The notes: generated from the sequence alone by a model not told the origin. Positions 21,037 through 29,308 are shown, counted from the first letter of the stretch. The stretch is 36,050 bases of DNA from an uncultured Clostridia bacterium (GCA_944328845.1 CALVHV010000009.1:1-36050), one strand, 5' to 3'. Translations and numbers: made by a program.

Positions 21037-23174
21037 TACGGGCGATAGTAGCCGTTGTTCAAAAAGGTGGTCCAGCCGAAACAGATGCTTGCCGCGAGGT
21101 CGGAAACGGGGATGCAGAACACCATGGGCAGGCTGAGCAGGAAGAGCAGGACATATACCGCGCACATGCCCGCCAGCACTTTGAGGGTGTTGTTCATGGG
21201 AATGCCCAACACTTTTTTGACGGCGCTGCCGTCGTGCGCGAACGCCGTGGCGAACATCAGCACCCCGAACCCGCCGTAAAAGACGGTAAAGGCAAAGCTC
21301 TGTGCCGCGGACGTCTGCCCCGCAAACAGGTATTGCAGCAGGCAGGCGGCCAGCCCCGCCAGCAACAGGAAATAGGCGTTGAGAAGACGGGGGGAATGTT
21401 CGGAAGCGTACGCGCCCTTTCTGCCGCCCGTTGCGGCGTACAGAACGGCGTACGAGGTCATGAACACGAACCCGACCAGAGAGGTGACGGCGAGGGCGAG
21501 GTTGAACTGCGCGTTGAGCGCGATGTACGTCCCCTCCCCGCCTGCCGCGTACAGCGTGGCGCCCTTGAGGGACAGGAACCATCCGAAAGGATTGACCGCG
21601 TTGGCGGCGGAGAACTGCGTGACGTCGGCAACGGTAAAGGTGTCCTTGACCGCCGCCCAAACCAGTCCGAACAGCCCCAGCGTGGGCGAAGACGGATCCG
21701 CTTCGTACAGCTTTAAGTAAATATAATAGGAAGGGAGCGCAGAGAGAAGCACGAACAGCGCGGACGCGACGAAGAAGGAGACGAGGAAGAACACCCACAC
21801 CACGCGGTTGGCATAGCCGTATCCCGCGCGCAGGGAGCTTTCCCGCGCGTCAAATTCTTCGATGTTCGCCTGCATCGCCTCTTCCGACTTTTCCGCCGCA
21901 TTGCGCTCGAGCAGCTGCGCGCGGAGCACGGAGAGCGTCTGTTTCTGTTCGCGGCGCTGGCGCACCCAGCCCGCCGCAAACAGCGCCACGGGCACGATCA
22001 GCGCGAACAGGCACTTGGGATCGGCGGCAACGGCGAGCGCAAACAAAAGCCCCGCATACAGCACGTTTGCCGCGGAACGCAGGGGGCGTTCCTGCGAGAT
22101 CCCGCCCGCGAAATAGCGGAACAGGAAATACAGCGAGGAAACCGGCAGCAGCGCGATGAGCGAATACGCCGCGCCCAGCCGCCCCACCGTCAGCGCCAGC
22201 CCGCCGAACGCGGCAAAGCAGGCGAAGAGAAAGGCAAAGCCGTTGTTTTTGAAGAGTTCTTTTCCCAAAAGATAGCACACCGCCACCAGCGCCGCCGTAA
22301 ACAAGACGGGGAAAATGCGCAGGCCGAAGGGACAGACCCCGAAAATCAGGGTGCCCAGCGCGGGGAAGAGCACGGAAAGAGGCCCGAAATCGGTGTCCGC
22401 ATAGAAAGTGCCGTCCGTGGTGAGGCCCTTCATGCGCAGGCCGTCCAGCTGCAGGAGCGTGTACATTTCGTCCTGCGTGTAGTTGGTATACGCCGTGTTG
22501 CCCGTCACAAAGCGATCGCTCGCGTCGGTCAGAGCCGCGGGATCGCCCAGCGCGCCCAGATCGGAAACGGTGTCGTTTGTATGGAAATAGTCACGGAAGG
22601 AGGGCCAGTCCGCTTCGCTGAAAAAGCCCTTGACGTCCGATTCCGCCGCATACGCAGGGATCACTTTGCCCTCCGTATTGACAAACACCACTTCGTTGAG
22701 GAACATCTCCGCCGAGACCTCTACGCGGATAAGGTTGTAAGAGGTGGTAAACTGTCTTCCCGTCAGATCCACCGCCTCCACCCAGTTATAGTTGGTGCCG
22801 ACGCTATCCTCCGAAGGGATCATGTTCGAAAAGGTCACCTTGCCGAGGGAAGAAGTGGTAAACGTGGAGCCGGAAGAGCCCCTGCAGCGGGCAAAGGTGA
22901 GGGAGAATTCTTTTCCCGCCTCCTCGTACACGCTGCCGACGTTGACGTAGATCTTTTCCAGCTGTTCGCCGCCCGCGGCGGAATAATCCAGGTAAAAGAC
23001 GATCTGCGCGTTCTTGCGCGCGAAATAGGTGTCCCCGGAAGAGGAAAACCCGCCGATCGTGCACGCGCCGACGACAAATACGACAAGCACGAGGGCGATC
23101 GCCGCCCAGCCGAAGCGCGTGATGCCCGAAATAAATTTTTTCAGCCGCGAAGGGCGGCGTTCTCTGATCTGCAT
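21036..23174 (-). CDS. Large membrane protein, GT-C glycosyltransferase-like (PMT/ArnT type)
   Basis: The product has 712 residues. After a basic N-terminus and one membrane helix (about 20-42, GWAAIALVLVVFVVGACTIG) there is an unusual exported beta-rich domain of about 170 residues (45-215). Then DTDFGPLSVLFPALGTLIFG, CPFGLRIFPVLFTAALVAVC and many further helices follow. The '(D/H)xPLxxLxxALG...FG..pFg.R..p.lfg' layout is that of dolichyl-phosphate-mannose protein mannosyltransferase and related GT-C enzymes, which use lipid-linked sugars outside the membrane. A charged cytoplasmic loop (RREQKQTLSVLRAQLLERN to about 450) splits the helices. The substrate is unknown. GAGG precedes the ATG at 23174, and its own promoter and terminator mark a single-gene transcript. 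Confidence 0.72.
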   Translation of the reverse strand: MQIRERRPSRLKKFISGITRFGWAAIALVLVVFVVGACTIGGFSSSGDTYFARKNAQIVFYLDYSAAGGEQLEKIYVNVGSVYEEAGKEFSLTFARCRGSSGSTFTTSSLGKVTFSNMIPSEDSVGTNYNWVEAVDLTGRQFTTSYNLIRVEVSAEMFLNEVVFVNTEGKVIPAYAAESDVKGFFSEADWPSFRDYFHTNDTVSDLGALGDPAALTDASDRFVTGNTAYTNYTQDEMYTLLQLDGLRMKGLTTDGTFYADTDFGPLSVLFPALGTLIFGVCPFGLRIFPVLFTAALVAVCYLLGKELFKNNGFAFLFACFAAFGGLALTVGRLGAAYSLIALLPVSSLYFLFRYFAGGISQERPLRSAANVLYAGLLFALAVAADPKCLFALIVPVALFAAGWVRQRREQKQTLSVLRAQLLERNAAEKSEEAMQANIEEFDARESSLRAGYGYANRVVWVFFLVSFFVASALFVLLSALPSYYIYLKLYEADPSSPTLGLFGLVWAAVKDTFTVADVTQFSAANAVNPFGWFLSLKGATLYAAGGEGTYIALNAQFNLALAVTSLVGFVFMTSYAVLYAATGGRKGAYASEHSPRLLNAYFLLLAGLAACLLQYLFAGQTSAAQSFAFTVFYGGFGVLMFATAFAHDGSAVKKVLGIPMNNTLKVLAGMCAVYVLLFLLSLPMVFCIPVSDLAASICFGWTTFLNNGYYRP

Positions 23175-23227
23175 AGAAAGAGCCTCTGTTTTCTTTTGAC
23201 GCCCGCAGCCTGCTGCGGGTATATTTC

Positions 23228-23256
23228 ATTATACCGCAAAAATCTGGTTCTGTAAA
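23228..23256 (-). promoter_or_regulatory. Promoter of the GT-C membrane protein gene, with leader hairpin
   Basis: On the minus strand: TTTACA (23256-23251), 17-bp spacer, TATAAT (23233-23228). The leader holds a hairpin CCCGCAG-cctg-CTGCGGG at 23202-23219 without a U-tail, so it is probably not a terminator. Confidence 0.8.
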
Positions 23257-23274
23257 CCCATTTTTCCTTTTCTT

Positions 23275-24606
23275 TCAAAATTTCTGCATGCCGCCCGCCG
23301 CCTTCCTGCGCAAAAGAGCCGGAAGCGCGAGGATGCACACGGCGACGGCGCACACCAACGCTTCGCAGACGGGAAAGGCAAGCCACAGCCCCGTTTCCCC
23401 GAACAGCGCGCACAGGATAAACGCGGAGGGCAGGATGACGATGAGCCCGCGCAGCAGCGAGACGATCTGGGCGGGCAGGGCGCGCTCCTGCGCCGAAAAC
23501 GCGGCGCAGAGCAGGATGTTGACCCCCGCAAAGGGCATGGCGATCATGTACAGGCGCAGCCCGCGCACGGCAATTTCGCGCAGGACGGCGGAGCGTTCGC
23601 TGTTGAAGATATCGGAAACAGGTGCCGCAAAAAAGAACAGCAGCGCGTACAGCAGGGCGGACAGACCGAGCACGGAAAAGAGCGCGTACCGCAGCACCGT
23701 GCGGGATTGGGAAGCTTCCCCCTTGCCACGCGCGCGGCTGAGCAACGGCTGCGTGCCCTGCGCAACGCCGTTAAAGAGGGAAAGCGCCACCAGCGAGACG
23801 TTGGCGACTACGCCGTACGCCGCCACCCCCGTGTTGCCCGAAAGGCCCAAAAACAGGTAGTTGAAGGTGATGATGACCACCGCCGAAGAGAGCTGTTCGA
23901 CAAAAAAGGGAAAGCCGAGGGAGAAGATGCGCCCCCAGTGCCGTACGGGCGCCGCGGCGCGGCGCAGGTGAAACCCGTTTTTGCCGCGCAGGATGTGCCA
24001 CGCGGAAAAACACAGCCCGAACAGCGGCGAACAGCCCGTTGCGAGCACCGCGCCCAGCATGCCCAGCCCGCAGGGAAAGACGAGGATATAGTCGAGCACA
24101 ACGTTTGCAAGACTGCCCGAAAGGGTGGCAAGCATCGCCGTGGCGGGTGCACCGTCGTTGCGCACAAAACACATCAGCGTGGTGCTGAAAAGAAAGACGG
24201 GCGAAAACAGCCACAGCACGAACAGATAGGTGTTCGTCATGGCAAACGTCTCTTCGTCCGCGCCCAAAAGCCGCGCCAACAGCCCCGAGCCGAACCCGCC
24301 CGCCAGCATGAACAGCACCGAAAAGAAAAAGGCGAGCAGGATGGCGCCCGTAAACGCGCCGTCCGCCTTTTCCTGCTCCCCGCGCGAACGGAACACAGAA
24401 TAGCGGATGGCGCCGCCCATGCCGATCAAAAGCGCCACGCCGTTCATGAGATTGTAAGCAGGTATGGTGAGATTGAGCGCCGCCAAACCCGTTTCGCCCA
24501 CCCCCTGCGCCACAAAAAAAGTGTCCGCAAGGATGTAACAGGACAACCCGAACATGCCCAGCATGCTCAGTGACGCGTATCTGACAAAATCCTTCCAAAG
24601 ATGCAT
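23275..24606 (-). CDS. MATE family efflux transporter
   Basis: The product has 443 residues with about 12 membrane segments in two pseudo-symmetric halves, as in MATE (multidrug and toxin extrusion) transporters. The family text is clear: MLGMFGLSCYILADTFFVAQGVG at the start (shortened DinF/NorM-like first helix), GLAALNLTIPAYNLMNG, GMGGAIRYSVFRSRGE, FVRNDGAPATAML, and in the second half the matching NGVAQGTQPLLSRARGKGE. The substrate (cationic drugs or metabolites) cannot be told; Na+ or H+ coupling is inferred from the family. The start is set at the ATG at 24606 because GGGGAG lies just upstream; a GTG six codons earlier is less likely. Confidence 0.93.
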   Translation of the reverse strand: MHLWKDFVRYASLSMLGMFGLSCYILADTFFVAQGVGETGLAALNLTIPAYNLMNGVALLIGMGGAIRYSVFRSRGEQEKADGAFTGAILLAFFFSVLFMLAGGFGSGLLARLLGADEETFAMTNTYLFVLWLFSPVFLFSTTLMCFVRNDGAPATAMLATLSGSLANVVLDYILVFPCGLGMLGAVLATGCSPLFGLCFSAWHILRGKNGFHLRRAAAPVRHWGRIFSLGFPFFVEQLSSAVVIITFNYLFLGLSGNTGVAAYGVVANVSLVALSLFNGVAQGTQPLLSRARGKGEASQSRTVLRYALFSVLGLSALLYALLFFFAAPVSDIFNSERSAVLREIAVRGLRLYMIAMPFAGVNILLCAAFSAQERALPAQIVSLLRGLIVILPSAFILCALFGETGLWLAFPVCEALVCAVAVCILALPALLRRKAAGGMQKF

Positions 24607-24656
24607 ATTCTCCCCGTGCGGCACCCGCCGCCCTCTCCCTTTCCGATTTTTTTATA

Positions 24657-24686
24657 AAGATACCATACCCGCTCCCCATTTGTCAA
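24657..24686 (-). promoter_or_regulatory. Promoter of the MATE gene
   Basis: On the minus strand: TTGACA (24686-24681), 18-bp spacer, TATCTT (24662-24657), about 50 bases before the start codon. Confidence 0.65.
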
Positions 24687-24840
24687 GCACTCCCCTCCCG
24701 CTTTCCCGCCTCTTTTCCGCACGCGCGCTCTTCCTCTTCCCTTCTCGCTGCGCTCTCGCCCTCTTGCCCTTCTCCCCTACCCGCCCCCTGCCTTGCTCAC
24801 CGTCCCCCGCCGCGGCATTCTCTTTTTCCTTCTTGTGTCA
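24687..24840. other. Pyrimidine-rich intergenic tract, no gene seen
   Basis: The plus strand is overwhelmingly C and T (for example CTCTTCCTCTTCCCTTCTCG), then turns AT-rich at 24840-24905 before the next promoter. No ribosome binding site, hairpin or conserved frame is seen. Confidence 0.6.
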
Positions 24841-24907
24841 ATTTTGTGAAAATTTATCATTGTTTTGTTATAAATTAAAAAATATTAAAAATTTTTTTCA
24901 AAAGCTA

Positions 24908-24935
24908 TTGACAAGCGGGAAAAGTATGCTATAAT
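24908..24935 (+). promoter_or_regulatory. Sigma-A promoter of the structured RNA unit
   Basis: TTGACA (24908-24913), 16-bp spacer, TATAAT (24930-24935), both consensus, after an AT-rich upstream stretch (24840-24905) that could act as an UP element. No ordinary gene follows for 1 kb; the strong terminator at 25741-25770 ends the unit. Confidence 0.9.
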
Positions 24936-25223
24936 GGAAGTACCAAAGGGAAAAAATCATCAATTTTCCCTCGGTACAACTCAACTCGAGGGCACGCAGT
25001 GTCGTTTTCCCCCACCCAAGACAAAATAATTTGCGGCGTTCTTTTCCGGACAGTGCACAAGAAGGGCGGCGCAAGGGTAAAGAGAAACGTAAGGAATTTC
25101 AAACGGGGGACGGCAGTGCGGAAGGACCCGCAGAGCGTCCGTATCACACGCAGGCTATCGGAAAAGGTTGCTAAGCGAAGGGCGCGCGGGCGATTCGCGC
25201 CGGAGAGTACGGGAGGTACTGTT

Positions 25224-25259
25224 ATGTACAAATCAGACCTGAGAAAACTTGAAAGATAG
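25224..25259 (+). CDS. Tiny ORF 1 (11 residues) with strong ribosome binding site
   Basis: ATG at 25224 lies seven bases after GGGAGGT and encodes MYKSDLRKLER, ending in TAG. The stop overlaps TAGGAGG, the ribosome binding site of the next tiny ORF, suggesting translational coupling. No function is known to me. It could be a leader peptide, or chance within an RNA gene. A longer in-frame extension upstream (GTG at 24999, 86 basic residues) has no ribosome binding site. Confidence 0.4.
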   Translation: MYKSDLRKLER

Positions 25260-25271
25260 GAGGACGGTCCA

Positions 25272-25304
25272 ATGTACGATTTTATGATGGGGATGTATCA
25301 GTAA
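25272..25304 (+). CDS. Tiny ORF 2 (10 residues) with strong ribosome binding site
   Basis: TAGGAGGAC is followed, eight bases later, by ATG at 25272, encoding MYDFMMGMYQ and TAA. The methionine-rich, hydrophobic peptide is unlike a random product of GC-rich DNA. It sits in the middle of the structured transcription unit. Both tiny ORFs begin ATG-TAC. Confidence 0.4.
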   Translation: MYDFMMGMYQ

Positions 25305-25740
25305 GGCAAGGTTTCCCTTTTGCGGACTGCCCGAACGCGCTGCAGGCGCCAGGGCTCCGTACCGATTATGGATTTGTTTTGAAACAACGCCTTTCATTAT
25401 CCCTTAAAACTGAATAACGAAAATTTTTGCCCGCAGTGCTGTTGCCCTGCGGGCTGCTTGTCCCCTGCAGACATTGCCGCGCGAGGGGTTTGCGCAACAG
25501 TGAGACATCTGCGGCGGTTCCGCAGACGTTGTGCGGCGCGGCGATCCTGCCGTAATGAGAATAAGCGCACTCTGTGTTCCGGCTGTAGCCGGAAGGAAAG
25601 TCTGCAGGCGGAGTGTTTCTTTCGGGCGGCGGCGTATCCCACACGAATTTGCGGCGGAATGTCCGCAAAATGCGCCTTTCCCGCCACCATCCGGACCTTT
25701 GCCGGATCGTCAAAATTTCCCCTTACATGTACTAAAGCAC

Positions 25741-25770
25741 AGCGCCCGCCGTTCGGCGGGCGCTCTTTTT
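25741..25770 (+). terminator. Strong terminator of the structured RNA unit
   Basis: A perfect 10-bp stem AGCGCCCGCC (25741-25750) with GGCGGGCGCT (25755-25764), tetraloop GTTC, then CTTTTT. Confidence 0.93.
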
Positions 25771-25894
25771 GTGTTTTCGGTTGTGTCCCGAATAAAAAGA
25801 CGAACGCCCCGTCATCGTCAGAAAGTTGTCCCGCCGCCCGCGCCGAAAAAGGCACTCACTGCACCCTCTTCCGCGCCAAAATATGAAAAAGTGG

Positions 25895-25923
25895 TTGAAT
25901 TCCAACAAAAAATGTGTTAAAAT
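25895..25923 (+). promoter_or_regulatory. Promoter of the Sel1-repeat gene
   Basis: TTGAAT (25895-25900), 17-bp spacer, TAAAAT (25918-25923), 33 bases before the start codon. Confidence 0.75.
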
Positions 25924-25955
25924 ATTTTAAACTGCCGACAAACAAGGAGAAGAAT

Positions 25956-26930
25956 ATGGAAGAAAAATCGCCGCAAGAGCTTTTTGAAGAATACCGCGCC
26001 GCCGCCTTTCGGGGGGACGCACAGGCGCAGCTGCGGCTTGCCGAATGTTATGAGCGAGGGTACGGCACCCCGACAGACAGCGGCAAAGCCATGCTTTGGT
26101 ATTCTTTTGCCGCCGAACAGGGTCTGGCGGAAGCGCAATACCAACTTGCATGGATCTACCTGCGCGGCCTGGGGACTAAATCGGATGCGGCAGAAAGCGT
26201 CCGCCTGTTCCGTCTTGCCGCCGACGGAGGCGATCTGCGCGCCCTCTGCGCGCTGGCAGGATGTTATTTTCGCGGCACCGGCACCGAAAAAGACCCTGCA
26301 AAAGCCGTTCAGCTCTACACCCGCGCCGCACAGGCGGGCAGTGCCGAGGGAGAATATCGGCTGGGCACACTGTACCTGCGCGGCGAAGGGGTGCCGCAGG
26401 ACACCGAAACCGCCCTGCAATGGCTGCAAAAGGCTGCCGATCATTATTCGGCAGACGCGATGTGTCTGCTGGCAGACATGTACGAGCAGGGCAAAAACCT
26501 GCCGCAGGACACGGAGAAAGCATTTCAGCTGTTCCGCAGCGCCTCTATGCTGCACAGCGGCGAAGGAGCTTTGCGCGAAGGCAGATGCTATGAAGAGGGC
26601 ATCGGGACGAAAAGATCCCCTGCCGACGCCGTGGAATGTTACCGCACGGCATCCTCGCGGGGCGCGACAGAGGCATATTACCATTTAGGGAGATGCTTTG
26701 CCGAAGGCATCGGCATCGATGTCAATCCGCCGCTGGCAGCGGTACAGTGGAGACACGGCGCCAGGCTTGGACATGCCCCCTGTCTGTACATGGCGGGGCA
26801 TTGCTACGAAACGGGCTTCGGCACTGCCGCCGACCCCGAACGGGCGCTGATGTGCTACGTGCAGGCGGCGCACGGGGGCGAGGCGCGCGCCGCAGAGGCG
26901 CTTAAACGCCTGAAAGCAAAACTGATGTAA
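25956..26930 (+). CDS. Sel1-like (TPR-type) repeat protein
   Basis: The product has 324 residues. The ATG at 25956 is chosen for the AAGGAG before it; an upstream ATG at 25914 overlaps the promoter. After a short acidic N-terminus the protein is built of eight Sel1 repeats of about 36 residues. Examples are LRLAECYERGYGTPTDSGKA, YQLAWIYLRGLGTKSDAAES, YRLGTLYLRGEGVPQDTETA and YMAGHCYETGFGTAADPERA, each with the 'L...Y..G.G...D...A..w...AA..G' pattern. Such solenoids bind other proteins; in bacteria they act in signalling, cell-envelope work or host contact. There is no signal peptide or membrane segment, so it should be cytosolic. It has its own promoter and terminator. The partner is unknown. 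Confidence 0.92.
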   Translation: MEEKSPQELFEEYRAAAFRGDAQAQLRLAECYERGYGTPTDSGKAMLWYSFAAEQGLAEAQYQLAWIYLRGLGTKSDAAESVRLFRLAADGGDLRALCALAGCYFRGTGTEKDPAKAVQLYTRAAQAGSAEGEYRLGTLYLRGEGVPQDTETALQWLQKAADHYSADAMCLLADMYEQGKNLPQDTEKAFQLFRSASMLHSGEGALREGRCYEEGIGTKRSPADAVECYRTASSRGATEAYYHLGRCFAEGIGIDVNPPLAAVQWRHGARLGHAPCLYMAGHCYETGFGTAADPERALMCYVQAAHGGEARAAEALKRLKAKLM

Positions 26931-26970
26931 ACGCCGTCGCCGAAAACCATTCGTTTTCTGTTTTTCGGGC

Positions 26971-27009
26971 GGGGGAACGCGCGCATCTGCGCGCGTTCCC
27001 CCTTTTTTT
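26971..27009 (+). terminator. Terminator of the Sel1-repeat gene
   Basis: A perfect 14-bp GC-rich stem (26971-26984 with 26989-27002), loop ATCT, then seven T. Confidence 0.95.
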
Positions 27010-27093
27010 GCATGCTTTTTGCCTGTGCCAGAACAGATTCGATGCCGTCCCGTGATTTTTTTGCAAAATTTGCGGAAAATTTTCAAAGAGGTC

Positions 27094-27122
27094 TTGAAAT
27101 TGCCCGAATTATATATTATAAT
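27094..27122 (+). promoter_or_regulatory. Promoter of the EF-G-like gene
   Basis: TTGAAA (27094-27099), 17-bp spacer, TATAAT (27117-27122), leaving a leader of about 80 bases. Confidence 0.88.
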
Positions 27123-27210
27123 AGAAAAGAAGCAAGCCTTTTGAAAGGCGTTGCGGCGGGCAGGCTACACCAAAATCCCAACAGGCGCCCGCAGATAAGG
27201 GAGTACAAAT

Positions 27211-29274
27211 ATGAGCATTGCAAGCGCGGACATCCGCAACATAGCGGTCATCGGGCACAGCGGCGAGGGCAAGACCTCCGTCTGCGAAGCCATCCTCTTC
27301 AACGGTAAATCCACCGACCGTCTCGGCAAAGTGACCGAGGGCAACACCGTTACCGACTACGACGAGCAGGAAATTGCAAGAAAAATGTCTATTTCGCTGT
27401 CGCTGGCGTACACGGTGTACGAGGGCGTGAAGATCAATCTTCTGGACGTGCCCGGATTTTACGACTTTGAAGGCGAAGAGAACGAGGCGCTGCGTGCGGC
27501 AGGCGGCGCGCTGATCGTGACCTCCGCGACCGGTTCGGTGAGCGTGGGCGCGGAAAAAGCCATCGAAAAATGCCTGCGCGCAAAAAAACCGATGGTCCTG
27601 TTCATCAACGGCATGGACAAGGATAACGCCGATTATAAGGGCACCGTCGCCGCGTTAGAGGAAAAATACGCGGGCAAGATCGCCCCTATCCAGATCCCGC
27701 TGATGGAAGGCAACAAGATGGTCGGCTACATCAACGCGCTGACGGAAAAGGCGTTCCGCTTTTCGGAAGAGGGGCTGAAAGAGATCCCCATCCCCGAGGA
27801 CATGAAATCGGTCCTTGCCGAAATGCAGGACAAACTGACCGAGACAGCCGCCGAAAACTACGAGGCGCTGCTCGACAAATACTTTGAAGAGGGAAAACTG
27901 ACCAAAGAAGAGGTGATCCACGGCATCCGCAAGGGCATTTACAACGTGAACACCATCCCCGTGATGGCGGGTTCCGCCCTGCAAAACCGCGGCATCATCA
28001 ACCTGATGGGCGAGATCGTGAAATATATGCCCAGCGCCGAGGAACGCGGCGAGGTGCTCGCTTCCGCCGTGGACAAGGACGAGCTGGTGGGCATCACCTG
28101 CGAGACGGACGCACCCTTTGCCGCACAGGTGTTTAAGACGGTGGTCGATCCCTTCGTCGGAAAACTCAACGTGATGAAGGTGTTCCGCGGCACGCTCAAG
28201 AGCGGCTCCACCGTATACAACGCCACTACGGGCAAGACGGAGCGCATCAATCAGATCTACCTGCTGAAGGGCAAAAAACAGGAGCCCGTCACCGAACTGG
28301 TCGCGGGTGACATCGGCGCCGTCAATAAACTCAACGCCACCAACACGGGCGACACCCTCTGCGACGAGACCGCCAAGGTCAAGTTTGACCCCATCCACTT
28401 CCCCCGCCCCGTCCTTTCCATGGCCATCTACGCCGAAAAGAAGGGAGAGGAAGACAAGATCTTCCAGGGTCTGAACAAGCTTGCCGAGGAAGATTATACC
28501 TTTACCGTCGCCAAAAATGCCGAAACGGGCGAAATGCTGATCAGCGGACAGGGCGAAACGCATCTGGACGTGCTGAATAAAAAGCTCAAGGCAAAATTCA
28601 ACGTTTCCGCACTGCTTAAAACGCCGAAGATCGCCTACCGCGAGACCATCCGCAAAAAGGTGGAAGCGGAAGGAAAGCACAAGAAACAGTCGGGCGGCCA
28701 CGGACAGTACGGACATTGCAAAGTGCGCTTTGAACCGTTTGACGGCGAGTTTGAATTTGCCGAAGAGGTCGTGGGCGGATCCGTGCCCAAACAGTATATC
28801 CCCGCGGTGGAAAAGGGACTGATCGAGTGCCTGCCGCACGGGGTTCTGGCGGGATATCCCGTCACGGGACTGCGTGCCGTGCTGTACGACGGAAGCTATC
28901 ACGAAGTCGACTCTTCGGAAATGGCGTTTAAGCTGGCGGCGGCGCTGGCGTTTAAGGAAGGGCTGAAAAACGCCTCCCCTTGTCTGCTCGAGCCCATCAT
29001 GAAATTGAAGATCGCCATCCCCGAAGCGTTTTTGGGCGACATCATGGGCGACATGAACAAGCGGCGTGGCAGGATTTTGGGCATCGACATGGCGGAAGGC
29101 GTGCAAATCGTCAACGCGGAGGCACCGCAGAGCGAACTGCAAAAATACGCGACGGAACTGCGCAGCATGACGCAGGGCAGAGGCAAGTTTATGGCGGAAC
29201 TTGCAAGATACGAAGAAGTACCCGCACCGGAAGCAGAAAAGATCGTCAAGGCGCGTGCGGCGGAACAGAACTGA
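27211..29274 (+). CDS. EF-G-like translational GTPase (EF-G paralogue)
   Basis: The product has 687 residues with the full five-domain EF-G layout. P-loop GHSGEGKT at 15-22, DRLGKVTEGNTVTDYDEQE in switch I, and DVPGFYDF at 79-86, where canonical EF-G has DTPGHVDF. The switch II histidine is thus replaced by Phe, as in EF-G-2-like paralogues, which often have Tyr. The base-recognition motif is NGMD at 133-136 instead of NKxD, so the lysine is lost. Domain IV has HKKQSGGHGQYGHCKVRFEP, and the C-terminus has GDIMGDMNKRRGRILGIDM as in EF-G. It is probably not the main elongation factor, which normally lies in the rpsL-rpsG-fusA-tuf cluster. AAGGGAG precedes the ATG at 27211. The gene is monocistronic. 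Confidence 0.9.
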   Translation: MSIASADIRNIAVIGHSGEGKTSVCEAILFNGKSTDRLGKVTEGNTVTDYDEQEIARKMSISLSLAYTVYEGVKINLLDVPGFYDFEGEENEALRAAGGALIVTSATGSVSVGAEKAIEKCLRAKKPMVLFINGMDKDNADYKGTVAALEEKYAGKIAPIQIPLMEGNKMVGYINALTEKAFRFSEEGLKEIPIPEDMKSVLAEMQDKLTETAAENYEALLDKYFEEGKLTKEEVIHGIRKGIYNVNTIPVMAGSALQNRGIINLMGEIVKYMPSAEERGEVLASAVDKDELVGITCETDAPFAAQVFKTVVDPFVGKLNVMKVFRGTLKSGSTVYNATTGKTERINQIYLLKGKKQEPVTELVAGDIGAVNKLNATNTGDTLCDETAKVKFDPIHFPRPVLSMAIYAEKKGEEDKIFQGLNKLAEEDYTFTVAKNAETGEMLISGQGETHLDVLNKKLKAKFNVSALLKTPKIAYRETIRKKVEAEGKHKKQSGGHGQYGHCKVRFEPFDGEFEFAEEVVGGSVPKQYIPAVEKGLIECLPHGVLAGYPVTGLRAVLYDGSYHEVDSSEMAFKLAAALAFKEGLKNASPCLLEPIMKLKIAIPEAFLGDIMGDMNKRRGRILGIDMAEGVQIVNAEAPQSELQKYATELRSMTQGRGKFMAELARYEEVPAPEAEKIVKARAAEQN

Positions 29275-29308
29275 CGCCACAAACAATGAGAAATTTAAAA
29301 TAAAAAAA

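Larger units (their letters stand above)
24942..25770 (+). ncRNA. Long structured RNA transcription unit, family unknown
   Basis: The boundaries are inferred from promoter and terminator. The 5' part starts with a hairpin GTACC..AGGGAAAA/TTTTCCCT..GGTAC (24940-24977). A nested hairpin follows: GGACG..TGCGG-AAGGAC-CCGCA..CGTCC (25108-25140), then GGCGCG/CGCGCC (25181-25201). The 3' part is more elaborate: GCCCGCAG/CTGCGGGC (25429-25454); a long-range 9-bp stem CCTGCAGAC/GTCTGCAGG (25464-25472 with 25600-25608); inside it ATTGCCGCGC/GCGCGGCGAT (25473-25482 with 25536-25545, one U-G), GCGCAAC/GTTGTGC around TCTGCGG/CCGCAGA, and TTCCGGCT/AGCCGGAA; then TTGCGG/CCGCAA and ATCCGG/CCGGAT. The wobble pairs fit plus-strand RNA. 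I do not recognise RNase P RNA, tmRNA, 6S or SRP RNA in it. Confidence 0.6.

Noticed and set aside
24999..25259. 86-codon basic ORF ending in tiny ORF 1
   Set aside because: GTG start without ribosome binding site, unusual Arg/Lys-rich composition of a GC-rich frame, and it overlaps paired RNA segments; only the last 11 codons have a good start signal.
25405..25770. RNase P RNA (because of GGAAAGTC at 25594-25602)
   Set aside because: The rest of the P4 core and the conserved 3' strand (ACAGAAA or similar) are missing, and the hairpin order does not fit class A or B.
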